Assembly (NCBI GenBank): GCA_030950185.1
Contig: JAUZRU010000015.1
Location: 1-64,000, forward strand
Length of the DNA stretch: 64,000 bases
From: Paracoccaceae bacterium
GTDB taxonomy: Bacteria; Pseudomonadota; Alphaproteobacteria; Rhodobacterales; Rhodobacteraceae
Reading direction: 5' to 3'
Shown here: positions 8,468-17,728 of the stretch, piece by piece
Layout: the number at the start of each line of letters is the position of its first letter
Position numbering within the stretch: position 1 is the first letter of the stretch
The notes under the pieces: generated by a model
What the model was told of the DNA's origin: nothing
What the model saw: only the letters and a program-made list of their open reading frames with translations
Database searches by the model: none
Program-made: the position numbers and the translations under genes

Positions 8468-8920
8468 TCAACGGTTTGTTGCGGCGCGAACAAGTTGTTC
8501 CAGCCTGTCCAGAAAACGGGATTTGTCGCGCTTGCCAAAGGTCTTTCCACTGCCCTTGAGAAACGGATCCGAACCCCTGAGATCGGCCATCAGGTCACGC
8601 ATGGCCAGCCGGTTGCCGATATTGGCGGGCGTGAACAGGTCGCCGTCATGGCGCAGGGCCGTTGCCCCGTTTTCGATGACGCGCGCCGCAAGCGGGATGT
8701 CGGCGGTAATCACGATGTCGCCCTCGGTTGCGCGGTCGGCGATCCATTTGTCGGCCTCATCCGCGCCGGCGGCGACAATGATTGTCTTGACCAGGGGGTG
8801 GAGGCTTGGTCGGATGCCGCCATTGGACACTATATACAATGTAACGCCGTGCCGTTCGGCGACCTTCAGGGCCTCGGGTTTTACCGGGCAGGCATCGGCA
8901 TCGACATAGATCGCGGTCAT
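8468..8920 (-). CDS. UPF0178 (YaiI/YqxD, DUF188) family protein
   Basis: This encodes 150 residues. The N-terminus [11 protein letters not shown] and the central segments [10 protein letters not shown] and [13 protein letters not shown] are the signature of the YaiI/YqxD family, which has a PIN-like fold with conserved acidic residues. Nuclease activity is suspected for the fold but not proven for the family. It is the first gene of a two-gene minus-strand unit and is divergent from glpK. Confidence 0.9.
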   Translation of the reverse strand: MTAIYVDADACPVKPEALKVAERHGVTLYIVSNGGIRPSLHPLVKTIIVAAGADEADKWIADRATEGDIVITADIPLAARVIENGATALRHDGDLFTPANIGNRLAMRDLMADLRGSDPFLKGSGKTFGKRDKSRFLDRLEQLVRAATNR

Positions 8921-9056
8921 CGAGGGGCATCCCTTGCATTGCGTGGCGCAGCCTAACGCTGTGTTGGCAGGCCTTCAAGCGGGCCCTCACGGCGCGGTTG
9001 TAATCAGGTTCTGCTTGGGCAAGAAAGATGTCAGGCAAAATATCGGAGGGCCCCGC

Positions 9057-10553
9057 ATGCGATACCTTTTGGCAATAGATCAGGGTACGACCTCAAGCCG
9101 CGCGATCCTGTTCGACGAGGATCTGCAACCCTGTGCTACGGGGCAGAAAGAGTTCACCCAGCATTTCCCGCGCTCGGGCTGGGTCGAGCATGACCCCGAG
9201 GAAATCTGGCAGACCACGCTGGAAACCTGTCGCACAGCACTGGCGGGCATCACGGCCAATGACGTTGCGGCCATCGGCATCACCAACCAGCGCGAAACGG
9301 TTGTTGTCTGGGATGCGGAAACCGGCGAGCCAATTCATAATGCGATCGTCTGGCAAGACCGCCGCACTGCCGATCATTGCGCGCGCCTGCGCGAAGATGG
9401 TCTGGAACAGATGATCACGCAAAAGACGGGGCTGTTGCTGGATCCCTATTTCTCGGCCTCCAAGATCGCCTGGCTGCTCGAGAACATTCCCGGCGCAAGA
9501 GAACGGGCCAACAAGGGCAGGCTGCGTTTCGGGACAATTGACAGTTTTCTGATCTGGCGTCTGACTGGCGGGAAGGTGCATGCCACTGATGCGACAAACG
9601 CCTCGCGTACGATGCTGTTCGACATCGGCAACTCGGCCTGGGATGACGAGCTGATGCAGCTGTTCGGTATTCCGGCGTCGATGTTGCCGGAGGTGCGCGA
9701 TTGTGCCGCTGATTTTGGCGAAACGGATCCGGCGCTGTTGGGCTGCGCCATTCCCATTCGCGGGGTTGCCGGGGACCAGCAGGCGGCGACCATCGGGCAG
9801 GCCTGCTTTGTGCCGGGCATGGCCAAGTCGACCTATGGTACCGGCTGTTTTGCATTGATGAATACGGGGACAGAAAAAGTCATTTCCAGCAACCGTCTGC
9901 TGACCACGGTTGCCTATCGTCTTGATGGCAAGACGACCTTTGCCCTTGAGGGGTCGATCTTTGTTGCCGGGGCAGTCGTTCAATGGTTGCGCGACGGTTT
10001 GCGGATCATCAATGACGCCGCCGAAACCCAGGCGTTGGCCGAGGCGGCCGATCCAGGGCAGCAAGTTTATCTTGTCCCCGCATTTACGGGTCTTGGTGCG
10101 CCCTATTGGGATGCCGAGTGCCGGGGCGCGATCTATGGTCTTACGCGGGGCACCGGCCCGGCCGAGATCGCGCGTGCCGCGCTGGAAAGCGTTGCTTTCC
10201 AGACCCGCGATCTGATCGAGGCGATGAAGGCCGACTGGGATGGTGCACGGGATACGGTGCTGAGGGTCGATGGAGGCATGACTGCAAGTGACTGGACCAT
10301 GCAGGCCATTGCCGACCAGCTTGCCGCGCCCGTGGATCGGCCGGAGATTACGGAAACAACCGCCCTGGGGGCGGCCTATCTTGCCGGTCTTGCCAGCGGA
10401 TTGTGCCCCGCGCCCGAAGGTTTTGCCAAAAGCTGGAAGTTGAATCACAGGTTTGAGCCGCGTCTTGATGATGAAAGACGCGCCCAGGCGTATGCAGGCT
10501 GGAAAGATGCCGTGCGCCGCACGCTTGGCGCCATCGGGCAGGGCCATGCCTGA
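9057..10553 (+). CDS. glpK: Glycerol kinase
   Basis: This encodes 498 residues, the standard glycerol kinase length. The N-terminal phosphate-binding motif is [12 protein letters not shown], followed by [11 protein letters not shown], the glycerol-contact segment [11 protein letters not shown], and the C-terminal FGGY signature region [13 protein letters not shown]. It phosphorylates glycerol to sn-glycerol 3-phosphate with ATP. ATG 9057 follows a strong GGAGGG. No glpF, glpD or glpR lies nearby, so it stands alone here. Confidence 0.96.
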   Translation: MRYLLAIDQGTTSSRAILFDEDLQPCATGQKEFTQHFPRSGWVEHDPEEIWQTTLETCRTALAGITANDVAAIGITNQRETVVVWDAETGEPIHNAIVWQDRRTADHCARLREDGLEQMITQKTGLLLDPYFSASKIAWLLENIPGARERANKGRLRFGTIDSFLIWRLTGGKVHATDATNASRTMLFDIGNSAWDDELMQLFGIPASMLPEVRDCAADFGETDPALLGCAIPIRGVAGDQQAATIGQACFVPGMAKSTYGTGCFALMNTGTEKVISSNRLLTTVAYRLDGKTTFALEGSIFVAGAVVQWLRDGLRIINDAAETQALAEAADPGQQVYLVPAFTGLGAPYWDAECRGAIYGLTRGTGPAEIARAALESVAFQTRDLIEAMKADWDGARDTVLRVDGGMTASDWTMQAIADQLAAPVDRPEITETTALGAAYLAGLASGLCPAPEGFAKSWKLNHRFEPRLDDERRAQAYAGWKDAVRRTLGAIGQGHA

Positions 10554-10577
10554 AGCAGGGGTCGCATGGGCGCATCA

Positions 10578-11306
10578 TCATGCGGTGACGGAAATTTCTT
10601 TTCGCAGGCGTTCCAGTGCAGCCGGGTCGTTGTTGTAAACCGCGTCAATGGCGGCCCGATTAATCTCGGGGCTCAAGCCGTCTTGCCGGATCAATGCCTT
10701 GATCGCGATCAGCCCCCTGGCGTTTTCTTCGCCGGCCTCGGCAAGGTTGGAGATGGTTTCCCGCATTCGCCCAGCGTTCTCTACCGCATCGATCAGCCCC
10801 CAGGCAAGCGCCTGCGCCGAAGTTATCCTTTGGGCGGCCAGCAGGATCATGCCGGTACGCGCCGGCCCGATCAGGCGTTTCATGCGCCGCACATCGGATG
10901 GTTGGGGTAAAAAGCCGTTCTTGAGAACCGGATAAAAGAACCCGGCCCCTTCGACAGCGATCCGCAGGTCGCAGGCCAGCGCAAGCCCGAACCCGCCCCC
11001 CGCAAGGGTGCCGTTCAGCGCGCAGATGGTCAGGCAGGGCAGCCCCGCAAGACGCGACGAAACGCGTTCCCAGATCGGGTCGGTGGTGAAAAGGGGATCT
11101 TGCCGCGCCTCTGCAAGATCGGCACCAGCGCAAAACACCTTGTCGCCCGCCCCGGTAATCACAACCGTCCGAAGCTCTTCTGCCCCGGCAGCCTCGAGAA
11201 ATATCTCATCCAGCCGTGCAAGCATGTCACGTGTCAGCGCATTTGCCTTGTCAGCCCGGTCAAGGGTGATCGTCCATCGGTTTGCGGTCTTTTCCAGCCT
11301 GATCAT
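10578..11306 (-). CDS. Crotonase-family protein (enoyl-CoA hydratase/isomerase-like) without the catalytic glutamates
   Basis: This encodes 242 residues of crotonase fold. The oxyanion-hole segments are present: FCAGADLAEA and NGTLAGGGFGLALACDLRIA. Aligned without gaps to classical enoyl-CoA hydratase, the PEILLG glutamate (Glu144 in the rat enzyme) falls on Val in YPVLKNG, and the second glutamate (Glu164) falls on Met in RTGMILLA. Hydratase activity is therefore unlikely; an isomerase, hydrolase or other CoA-thioester reaction is possible. ATG 11306 was chosen because homologues begin near IRLEK. The gene is convergent with glpK. Confidence 0.85.
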   Translation of the reverse strand: MIRLEKTANRWTITLDRADKANALTRDMLARLDEIFLEAAGAEELRTVVITGAGDKVFCAGADLAEARQDPLFTTDPIWERVSSRLAGLPCLTICALNGTLAGGGFGLALACDLRIAVEGAGFFYPVLKNGFLPQPSDVRRMKRLIGPARTGMILLAAQRITSAQALAWGLIDAVENAGRMRETISNLAEAGEENARGLIAIKALIRQDGLSPEINRAAIDAVYNNDPAALERLRKEISVTA

Positions 11307-11425
11307 GGTCAGTCCCCATTTCCCGGATGTTTCGGCGCAGCTTTTTCGATGTCCATGACATGACCCGGACGAGGCTTGCAAGGCAAGGGCTGCGGTGGCA
11401 CGGGGTGTTTGTGGCGTTACGGCAC

Positions 11426-11454
11426 TTGCACCGCTTGTTTCATTATTCTATACG
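11426..11454 (+). promoter_or_regulatory. Predicted sigma-70 promoter for the rplO-secY-adk unit
   Basis: TTGCAC (11426-11431) and TATACG (11449-11454) are separated by exactly 17 bases, about 100 bp before rplO. The untranslated leader between them and the start codon contains GC-rich inverted repeats. This promoter is expected because the gene upstream of rplO runs in the opposite direction. Confidence 0.65.
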
Positions 11455-11550
11455 CCCCCGGTGGCCCCTTCGGGCCCGACTCGGACATCAACATATGCCG
11501 TGGTCGTCCCATCTCGCTTCGGGGACGTATCCGGCTTGAAAGGAAGCGAC

Positions 11551-12024
11551 ATGAAACTCAATGAACTGCGTGATAATCCCGGCGCGACCAAGAAACGCAA
11601 GCGCATCGGTCGCGGGCCCGGCTCGGGCACCGGCAAAACCGGTGGCCGCGGCATCAAGGGCCAGAAATCCCGTTCGGGGGTTGCGCTGAACGGTTATGAA
11701 GGCGGCCAGATGCCGCTTTACATGCGTCTGCCCAAGCGCGGCTTCAACAACATCAACCGCAAGCGTCACGCGGTGGTCAATCTGGGCCTGCTGCAGAAAT
11801 TCATCGACGCGAAAAAGATTGATCCGAAAAAACCGATCACCGAAGAGGTGCTTGTTGAATCGGGGCTGGTGCGTCGTGTGCGTGACGGTGTGCGCATCCT
11901 TGCAAAGGGCGAATTCAAGGCCAAGGTTGACCTGCAGGTCACCGGTGCTTCGAAATCGGCCATTGCTGCGGTCGAGGCTGCCGGTGGCAAGCTGACCACA
12001 CGCCAGGCGGACGCGGCCGAATAA
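11551..12024 (+). CDS. rplO: 50S ribosomal protein L15
   Basis: This encodes 157 residues. The N-terminus [20 protein letters not shown] and the glycine-rich stretch [15 protein letters not shown] are typical of L15, followed by [18 protein letters not shown]-type sequence (here [18 protein letters not shown]). L15 is a large-subunit assembly protein. ATG 11551 is preceded by AAAGGAAG. It is the first gene of the distal spc segment here; the usual upstream neighbours rpsE and rpmD are absent. Confidence 0.97.
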   Translation: MKLNELRDNPGATKKRKRIGRGPGSGTGKTGGRGIKGQKSRSGVALNGYEGGQMPLYMRLPKRGFNNINRKRHAVVNLGLLQKFIDAKKIDPKKPITEEVLVESGLVRRVRDGVRILAKGEFKAKVDLQVTGASKSAIAAVEAAGGKLTTRQADAAE

Positions 12025-12129
12025 GCCTTGTGGGGGGCGGATCGGCCCCTTACATGAGAAGGCGAAGAATTTTACGTGCCGCGTGGCCTGAAATTCGGGT
12101 CAGGCGGCATTATTGCGAAAGGGACGGGC

Positions 12130-13494
12130 ATGGCTTCGGCAGCTGAACAAATGGCAGCCAACCTGAGTTGGAGCACCTTGGGAAAGGCGACCGAGTTACG
12201 GCAGAGGATCTTCTTTGCCATCGGGTTGCTGATGGTTTACCGCCTTGGCACATATATCCCTGTTCCGGGCATCGACGCCGCAGCGCTCAAGGAATTCGTC
12301 GATAACGCCCAATCGGGCATCGGCGGGATGTTGCAGATGTTCACCGGTGGCGCGATTGGCCGGATGGCCATTTTTGCGCTCGGGATCATGCCCTACATTT
12401 CGGCCTCGATCATCGTCCAGCTGATGACTGCGATGGTTCCGCAGCTTGAGCAGCTCAAGAAAGAAGGCGAGCAGGGCCGCAAGAAGATAAACCAGTACAC
12501 CCGCTATGGCACGGTAATTCTGGCGACATTCCAGGCGTACGCGCTGGCCGTCAGTATCGAGGCCGGCGATCTGGCCATTGATCCGGGCTGGTTCTTCCGT
12601 ATTTCCACCGTTGTCACGCTGGTCGGCGGCACCATGTTCCTGATGTGGTTGGGCGAGCAGATCACCGCCCGGGGCATCGGCAACGGCGTTTCCCTGATCA
12701 TCTTTGTGGGGATCGTTGCCCGCATCCCCTCGGCCATCGCCCAGTTTCTGGCGCAGGGCCGTTCGGGCGCCGTCAGCCCGGCCCTGATCGTAGGGGTGGT
12801 TATCGTTGTCATTGCCGTGATCACCTTTGTCGTCTTTGTGGAAAGGGCGATGCGAAAGGTGCATATCCAGTATCCCCGCCGACAGGTGGGGATGAAGATG
12901 TATGGAGGCGAAAGCAGCCACCTGCCCATCAAGCTGAACCCGTCGGGCGTCATCCCGGTGATCTTTGCCTCATCGCTTCTGCTTCTGCCGACAACGATCA
13001 GCACGTTTTCGGGCACCCAGGACTCGGGCATCATGAACACGATCCTGGCCTATTTCGGGCGTGGCCAGCCGCTGTATCTGATCTTTTTTGCGGGGATGAT
13101 CGTCTTCTTCTCGTATTTCTATACCGCGAATGTCGCCTTCAAGACCGATGAGGTTGCCGAAAACCTGAAGAGCCAAAACGGGTTTGTGCCGGGTATCCGG
13201 CCGGGTGCAAAGACTGCCGAGTATTTCGATTATGTGGTCAACCGGCTGCTGGTTGTCGGTTCTCTCTACCTTGTGGCGGTTGCCCTGTTGCCCGAGGTCC
13301 TGCAGTCGCAACTCAGCGTTCCGTTCTATTTCGGGGGCACCTCGGTGCTGATTGTCGTGTCAGTCACCATGGACACCATAAGCCAGGTTCAGTCGCACAT
13401 GCTGGCGCACCAGTATGAGGGCCTGATCGAGAAATCCAAACTGCGCGGCAAGGGCCGCAAGGGTAAGGCGCGGAAGGGACCCGCTCGCAGATGA
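12130..13494 (+). CDS. secY: Protein translocase subunit SecY
   Basis: This encodes 454 residues with the ten-helix SecY topology. Recognisable parts are TYIPVPGID near the plug, the segment [17 protein letters not shown], and the C-terminal [19 protein letters not shown]. With SecE and SecG it forms the inner-membrane Sec channel. The start at 12130 is preceded by GAAAGGGACGG; later in-frame ATGs are possible. The stop overlaps adk by 4 bp (ATGA), the usual secY-adk coupling. Confidence 0.97.
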   Translation: MASAAEQMAANLSWSTLGKATELRQRIFFAIGLLMVYRLGTYIPVPGIDAAALKEFVDNAQSGIGGMLQMFTGGAIGRMAIFALGIMPYISASIIVQLMTAMVPQLEQLKKEGEQGRKKINQYTRYGTVILATFQAYALAVSIEAGDLAIDPGWFFRISTVVTLVGGTMFLMWLGEQITARGIGNGVSLIIFVGIVARIPSAIAQFLAQGRSGAVSPALIVGVVIVVIAVITFVVFVERAMRKVHIQYPRRQVGMKMYGGESSHLPIKLNPSGVIPVIFASSLLLLPTTISTFSGTQDSGIMNTILAYFGRGQPLYLIFFAGMIVFFSYFYTANVAFKTDEVAENLKSQNGFVPGIRPGAKTAEYFDYVVNRLLVVGSLYLVAVALLPEVLQSQLSVPFYFGGTSVLIVVSVTMDTISQVQSHMLAHQYEGLIEKSKLRGKGRKGKARKGPARR

Positions 13495-14147
13495 ACATCA
13501 TACTTCTTGGTCCGCCGGGAGCCGGCAAGGGTACACAGGCACGTCGTCTTGTCGAGACCCGTAACATGATACAGCTTTCCACTGGCGACATGCTGCGCGA
13601 GGCCCGCAATTCGGGCACGGCGATGGGTAAGCGGGTTGCCGAGGTCATGGACCGGGGCGATCTGGTGACAGACGAGATCGTGATCGGGCTGATCGAGGAA
13701 AGGTTGATCTCAGGCAGCGCCGAAGGTGGGTTCATCTTTGACGGATTTCCCCGCACTCTGGCCCAGGCTGACGCGCTGGGCGAGCTGCTTGACCGGATCG
13801 GCCAGAAGCTGGATGCCGTAATCGAGATGAAGGTTGATGACGATGCGCTGGTCGAGCGCATCACCGGCCGCTACACCTGCGGTGATTGCGGCGAGAGTTA
13901 TCACGATACCGCCAAACCGACCAAGGTGCCGGGAAAGTGCGATGCGTGTGGTTCGGAAAACCTCAAGCGGCGCGCCGACGACAACGAAGAATCGCTGCGC
14001 ACCCGGCTGCTGAATTATTACCGCGATACCTCGCCCCTGATCGGTTACTATTACTGCAAGGGGTTGTTGCACACGGTTGACGGCCTTGGAACGATGGATG
14101 CAGTTGCCAAGGCAATCAGCGCCGCGCTTGACAAGGCGGATGCTTAG
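13491..14147 (+). CDS. adk: Adenylate kinase (zinc-LID, long form)
   Basis: This encodes 218 residues. The P-loop GPPGAGKGT is at residues 7-15 and the AMP-binding motif is [10 protein letters not shown]. The long LID domain carries four cysteines in CGDCG and CDACG, a zinc-binding arrangement. It catalyses ATP + AMP to 2 ADP. The start codon overlaps the secY stop (ATGA), so translation is likely coupled. Confidence 0.97.
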   Translation: MNIILLGPPGAGKGTQARRLVETRNMIQLSTGDMLREARNSGTAMGKRVAEVMDRGDLVTDEIVIGLIEERLISGSAEGGFIFDGFPRTLAQADALGELLDRIGQKLDAVIEMKVDDDALVERITGRYTCGDCGESYHDTAKPTKVPGKCDACGSENLKRRADDNEESLRTRLLNYYRDTSPLIGYYYCKGLLHTVDGLGTMDAVAKAISAALDKADA

Positions 14148-14362
14148 GCAGCAATGCCCTCTTGACGTCTGGGGCGTTACCCCCTAAACGACACCATCCC
14201 GCACGCGGGAATCGCTTGATATATTGGGGTTTGGGCCCCGAATCGGGCGCTCCTCAAGTCCCCGGAAACCGGGGCACGGCCCAGCCGCCATTCGGGTGCT
14301 GGGCCTTGGTTGTGAAAAAAGGTTCTGGAACTACGGAACCGCAATGAAAGTTAGGAGCCAAC

Positions 14363-14731
14363 GTGGCACGTATTGCTGGCGTTAACATTCCGGCCCAGAA
14401 ACCGGTACATATCGCGCTTACCTATATTCACGGCATTGGCCGTAGCTCGGCCGAGCAGATCTGCGAAGCCGTCGGCATCGACAAGATGCGCCGTGTGAAC
14501 GAATTGTCGGACGCCGAAGTTCTGGCAATCCGCGAACATATCGACGCGAACTTCATCGTCGAGGGTGACCTTCGCCGTGAGGTTCAGATGAACATCAAGC
14601 GTCTGATGGACCTCGGCTGCTATCGTGGCCTGCGCCATCGTCGCGGCCTTCCCGTTCGCGGTCAGCGGACTCATACCAACGCACGGACCCGCAAGGGCCC
14701 GGCCCGGCCCATCGCCGGCAAGAAGAAGTAA
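14363..14731 (+). CDS. rpsM: 30S ribosomal protein S13
   Basis: This encodes 122 residues. It starts [10 protein letters not shown] and has the helix-two-turn-helix core [20 protein letters not shown] and the C-terminal [19 protein letters not shown] that contacts the decoding-centre tRNA and S19. The 215-bp gap after adk holds hairpins (CCCGGAAACCGGG; GGCCCAGC/GCTGGGCC near 14278-14308) that could be a weak terminator or a leader structure. GTTAGGAGCC gives a ribosome-binding site. Confidence 0.97.
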   Translation: MARIAGVNIPAQKPVHIALTYIHGIGRSSAEQICEAVGIDKMRRVNELSDAEVLAIREHIDANFIVEGDLRREVQMNIKRLMDLGCYRGLRHRRGLPVRGQRTHTNARTRKGPARPIAGKKK

Positions 14732-14746
14732 GGGAGGGTTCGAACA

Positions 14747-15136
14747 ATGGCACGTGAAAAGACACGCATCAAACGCAAGGAACGCAAGAACATCGCAACC
14801 GGCGTTGCACATGTAAACGCATCCTTCAACAACACCAAGATCCTCATCTCCGACGTACAAGGCAACGCGATCGCCTGGTCGTCGGCCGGCACGGTCGGTT
14901 TCAAGGGGTCGCGCAAGTCCACTCCCTATGCCGCACAGCTGGCAGCCGAGGATGCAGGCCGCAAGGCCCAGGAGCATGGCGTCAAGACCCTCGAAGTCGA
15001 GGTTCAGGGCCCCGGTTCCGGCCGTGAAAGCGCTTTGCGCGCGCTGGCCGCTGTCGGTTTCAACATCACGGCAATCCGTGATGTGACCCCGATTCCGCAT
15101 AACGGCTGTCGTCCACCCAAGCGTCGCCGCGTATAA
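14747..15136 (+). CDS. rpsK: 30S ribosomal protein S11
   Basis: This encodes 129 residues. Diagnostic stretches are [29 protein letters not shown] and the C-terminal [20 protein letters not shown]11 sits on the 30S platform near the mRNA exit region. It begins 15 bp after rpsM, with GGGAGGG as ribosome-binding site, so the two share a transcript. Confidence 0.97.
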   Translation: MAREKTRIKRKERKNIATGVAHVNASFNNTKILISDVQGNAIAWSSAGTVGFKGSRKSTPYAAQLAAEDAGRKAQEHGVKTLEVEVQGPGSGRESALRALAAVGFNITAIRDVTPIPHNGCRPPKRRRV

Positions 15137-15144
15137 GATTGTTT

Positions 15145-15187
15145 TTCGGACGGCCGTTTTGGTGACGGCTGTCCGAATCCGTTTTTT
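15145..15187 (+). terminator. Terminator-like hairpin between rpsK and rpoA
   Basis: A 13-bp stem TTCGGACGGCCGT / ACGGCTGTCCGAA (15145-15157 and 15165-15177, one GT wobble) with a 7-base loop is followed by TCCGTTTTTT. This looks like an intrinsic terminator inside the alpha operon. Since rpoA must be expressed, it probably acts as a partial terminator, or rpoA has its own promoter in 15188-15250. Confidence 0.7.
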
Positions 15188-15250
15188 CAATACCTCGGGA
15201 GTTCATCTGCCAAAGGATCCGGGCCGGTGAACAGGAATGGAGGCTAACAC

Positions 15251-16267
15251 ATGATCCACAAGAATTGGCAAGAACTCATCCGGCCGACGGCGCTTGATAT
15301 CAAGCCCGGCGCGGATCCTCTGCGTCAGGCGGTTGTCGTCGCTGAACCGCTTGAGCGCGGCTTTGGTCTGACATTGGGCAACGCCCTGCGCCGTGTGCTG
15401 CTGTCGTCGTTGCAAGGTGCTGCGATCACCAGCGTCCAGATTGATAACGTTCTGCACGAATTTTCGTCGGTTGCTGGCGTGCGCGAAGACGTCACCGACA
15501 TTGTTCTCAACCTCAAGGGCGTCGCCATCTCGATGGAAGTCGAGGGGCCAAAGCGTGTGTCGATTTCGGCCAAGGGGCCGGGCGTTGTCACCGCTGGCGA
15601 CATATCCGAAACTGCAGGCATCGAGATTCTGAACAAGGATCATGTGATCTGCCACCTGGACGAAGGCGCAAGCCTGTTCATGGAGCTGACGGTCGAAACC
15701 GGCAAGGGCTATGTCGCCGCCGACAAGAACCGGCCGGAAGACGCGCCCATCGGCCTTATCCCGATTGACGCGATCTTTTCGCCGATCCGCAAGGTCAGCT
15801 ACGATGTGCAGCCGACCCGTGAAGGCCAGGTTCTGGACTATGACAAACTGACCCTCAAGGTCGAAACCGATGGTTCGGTCACGCCGGAAGATGCCGTTGC
15901 CTTTGCCGCGCGTATCCTTCAGGACCAGCTGTCGATCTTTGTCAACTTCGAAGAGCCCGAGGCCGCAGGCCGCGCCGAAGAGGAAGACGATCTCGAGTTC
16001 AACCCGCTGCTGCTGAAAAAGGTGGACGAGCTGGAGCTGTCCGTCCGTTCGGCAAACTGCCTGAAGAACGACAACATCGTCTATATCGGTGATCTGATCC
16101 AGAAAACCGAAGCCGAGATGTTGCGGACGCCGAACTTTGGCCGCAAGTCGCTTAACGAGATCAAGGAAGTCCTGACCTCGATGGGCCTGCATCTGGGCAT
16201 GGATATCGTTGACTGGCCGCCCGACAATATCGAAGAGCTGGCCAAGAAATACGAAGACCACTTCTAG
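15251..16267 (+). CDS. rpoA: DNA-directed RNA polymerase subunit alpha
   Basis: This encodes 338 residues. The N-terminal dimerisation domain has [17 protein letters not shown], and the C-terminal domain (about residues 250-338) has [16 protein letters not shown] and the DNA-binding [18 protein letters not shown]. It dimerises to nucleate RNA polymerase assembly and binds UP elements and activators. ATG 15251 follows GGAGG. Confidence 0.98.
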   Translation: MIHKNWQELIRPTALDIKPGADPLRQAVVVAEPLERGFGLTLGNALRRVLLSSLQGAAITSVQIDNVLHEFSSVAGVREDVTDIVLNLKGVAISMEVEGPKRVSISAKGPGVVTAGDISETAGIEILNKDHVICHLDEGASLFMELTVETGKGYVAADKNRPEDAPIGLIPIDAIFSPIRKVSYDVQPTREGQVLDYDKLTLKVETDGSVTPEDAVAFAARILQDQLSIFVNFEEPEAAGRAEEEDDLEFNPLLLKKVDELELSVRSANCLKNDNIVYIGDLIQKTEAEMLRTPNFGRKSLNEIKEVLTSMGLHLGMDIVDWPPDNIEELAKKYEDHF

Positions 16268-16403
16268 TATCGTGCGGGCCGGTTGAACCCGGTCCGCCGA
16301 CAAATGCCCGCATTTGCGGGGAATGACATGGGCAATGGTGCCCCAAGGTGAGCGGCCCCCAACGCAGGGGCTGCCGGACAAAGCATAAGGAAGGACCGAT
16401 ATC

Positions 16404-16814
16404 ATGCGTCACAAAAAAGGCTATCGTCGCCTCAATCGAACACACGAGCACCGCAAGGCGCTGTTTGCCAACATGGCCGGCGCCCTGATCGAGCACGAGC
16501 AGATCAAGACGACCCTGCCCAAGGCCAAGGAACTGCGCCGCGTTGTCGAAAAACTGATCACGCTGGGCAAGCGGGGCGATCTGCACGCCCGTCGCCAGGC
16601 CGCGGCGCGCCTCAAGCAGGACAAGCACGTCGCCAAGCTGTTCGAGGTTCTCGGCCCCCGCTACAAGGAACGTCAGGGCGGTTATGTCCGCGTTCTGAAG
16701 GCTGGTTTCCGTTACGGTGACATGGCGCCGATGGCGATCATCGAACTGGTTGATCGGGATCCCGATGCCAAGGGTGCCGCAGACAAGGCGCGCCTGGCCG
16801 AGCAGGAAGACTGA
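16404..16814 (+). CDS. rplQ: 50S ribosomal protein L17
   Basis: This encodes 136 residues. It starts [20 protein letters not shown] and continues with the family core [20 protein letters not shown], ending in a short acidic-basic tail. L17 lines the polypeptide exit tunnel region. It is the last gene of the ribosomal cluster and is followed by a strong terminator. Confidence 0.97.
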   Translation: MRHKKGYRRLNRTHEHRKALFANMAGALIEHEQIKTTLPKAKELRRVVEKLITLGKRGDLHARRQAAARLKQDKHVAKLFEVLGPRYKERQGGYVRVLKAGFRYGDMAPMAIIELVDRDPDAKGAADKARLAEQED

Positions 16815-16867
16815 TTCCAGCATCGCTTTTGCCTGTTGCCGCAGACGCTGGCGACAGGCCAGAATGA

Positions 16868-16906
16868 GCAGAGCCCCGCAACCATCATGCGGGGCTCTGC
16901 CTGTTT
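16868..16906 (+). terminator. Rho-independent terminator after rplQ
   Basis: Perfect 13-bp stem GCAGAGCCCCGCA / TGCGGGGCTCTGC (16868-16880, 16888-16900) with a 7-base loop, followed by CTGTTTT. It closes the ribosomal transcription unit. Confidence 0.92.
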
Positions 16907-17029
16907 TAAGGCACTGTTCCTCGAATTCGTGTTCCAGGGTCAACCGGTCGGGATACGAGGTGGCCACCTTGACGGCGGCACCATGCCTTACCTGATAAAG
17001 CTGAACTCGTTACAAGGGTCAATTTACGG

Positions 17030-17058
17030 TTGACTTGCAATTTTTCAACCTGTCTAAA
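17030..17058 (+). promoter_or_regulatory. Predicted promoter of luxR
   Basis: TTGACT (17030-17035) and TCTAAA (17053-17058) are 17 bases apart. The luxR start codon at 17064 is only six bases past the -10 box, so a transcript from here would be leaderless or nearly so. No convincing 20-bp lux-box palindrome was seen. Confidence 0.45.
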
Positions 17059-17063
17059 AAGGC

Positions 17064-17675
17064 ATGCCTAAAAGTACAACACTCGATCAGATTCTGAACC
17101 AGCTCGCAAACGAGGCGCCCGCCGGGTATTTTGCCGGGTTGCATATCCGTTTTGCCGGACCGCTTGTTCAGTTTCAGACATATAATTCCGAATGGTTAGA
17201 TCACTATACCGAGCAGGGCTATGCGCTGCGCGATCCAATGATTGCGTGGGGCTTTGCCAAGGAGGGGGCCTCGCGGTGGAGCGAGATCGATCTGCCGGAT
17301 CCGTTCGGAATCCTGACAAAGGCGGCGGATTTCGGGCTGAGGTTCGGCGTCGTTGTTGCCCTGGGCCGCTTGTCATCCCGTTCAATTGTGGGATGTGCTC
17401 GTGGTGACCGGGAGTTCAATGATGAAGAAATAGGGAGGATACAGAAACTGGTCAAACGCTTGCACGAGGTCACGGAACCGCCCGGCAGTTTGACCAAAGC
17501 ACAAAAACAAGCCCTGCAGCTGATTGCAGACGGTCACCGCCATGCGGCTGCGGCCGCGATGTTGGGGATTTCCGAAAGTGCGCTCAAGGCCAGGCTCAAC
17601 TCTGCTCGGAGCAGGCTGATGGCGCGCACCACTGCGGAGGCAATCCAACGGGCAAAGGATTACCGACTGCTTTAA
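17064..17675 (+). CDS. LuxR-family quorum-sensing regulator
   Basis: This encodes 203 residues. The N-terminal autoinducer-binding domain keeps the usual pocket residues W44, Y48, D57, P58 and W72 (segment EWLDHYTEQGYALRDPMIAW). The C-terminal LuxR-type helix-turn-helix is SLTKAQKQALQLIADGH followed by AAMLGISESALKARLNSAR. It should bind an acyl-homoserine lactone made by the adjacent LuxI homologue and regulate transcription. The site just before ATG 17064 (AAAAAGGC) is too close for a normal Shine-Dalgarno. Gene order next to rplQ resembles QS loci of other Rhodobacterales; that is from memory. Confidence 0.92.
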   Translation: MPKSTTLDQILNQLANEAPAGYFAGLHIRFAGPLVQFQTYNSEWLDHYTEQGYALRDPMIAWGFAKEGASRWSEIDLPDPFGILTKAADFGLRFGVVVALGRLSSRSIVGCARGDREFNDEEIGRIQKLVKRLHEVTEPPGSLTKAQKQALQLIADGHRHAAAAAMLGISESALKARLNSARSRLMARTTAEAIQRAKDYRLL

Positions 17676-17682
17676 CAGATAA

Positions 17683-17722
17683 CTCCAGCTGCGGGGGCAA
17701 TGGTTTCACAACCAAGCTGGAG
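17683..17722 (+). promoter_or_regulatory. Hairpin occluding the luxI Shine-Dalgarno
   Basis: In the luxR-luxI gap, CTCCAGCT (17683-17690) is fully complementary to AGCTGGAG (17715-17722), which contains most of the luxI GGAGG (17719-17723). An inner stem TGGTT 17701-17705 / AACCA 17710-17714 stacks directly on it, leaving a 10-base bulge on the 5' side. Folded in RNA, this would hide the ribosome-binding site. Confidence 0.6.
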
Positions 17723-17728
17723 GCTGCC

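Noticed and set aside
9093-10547. 484-codon open frame on the minus strand
   Set aside because: It is fully antisense to glpK, whose protein motifs are unmistakable.
14148-14362. Intrinsic terminator between adk and rpsM
   Set aside because: Hairpins are present but the following TTGGTTGTG is a poor T run, so it was left as a possible leader structure only.
16907-17063. lux-box palindrome upstream of luxR
   Set aside because: No 18-20 bp dyad resembling known lux boxes was found here or in the luxR-luxI gap; the dyad in the gap is better explained as an RNA hairpin.
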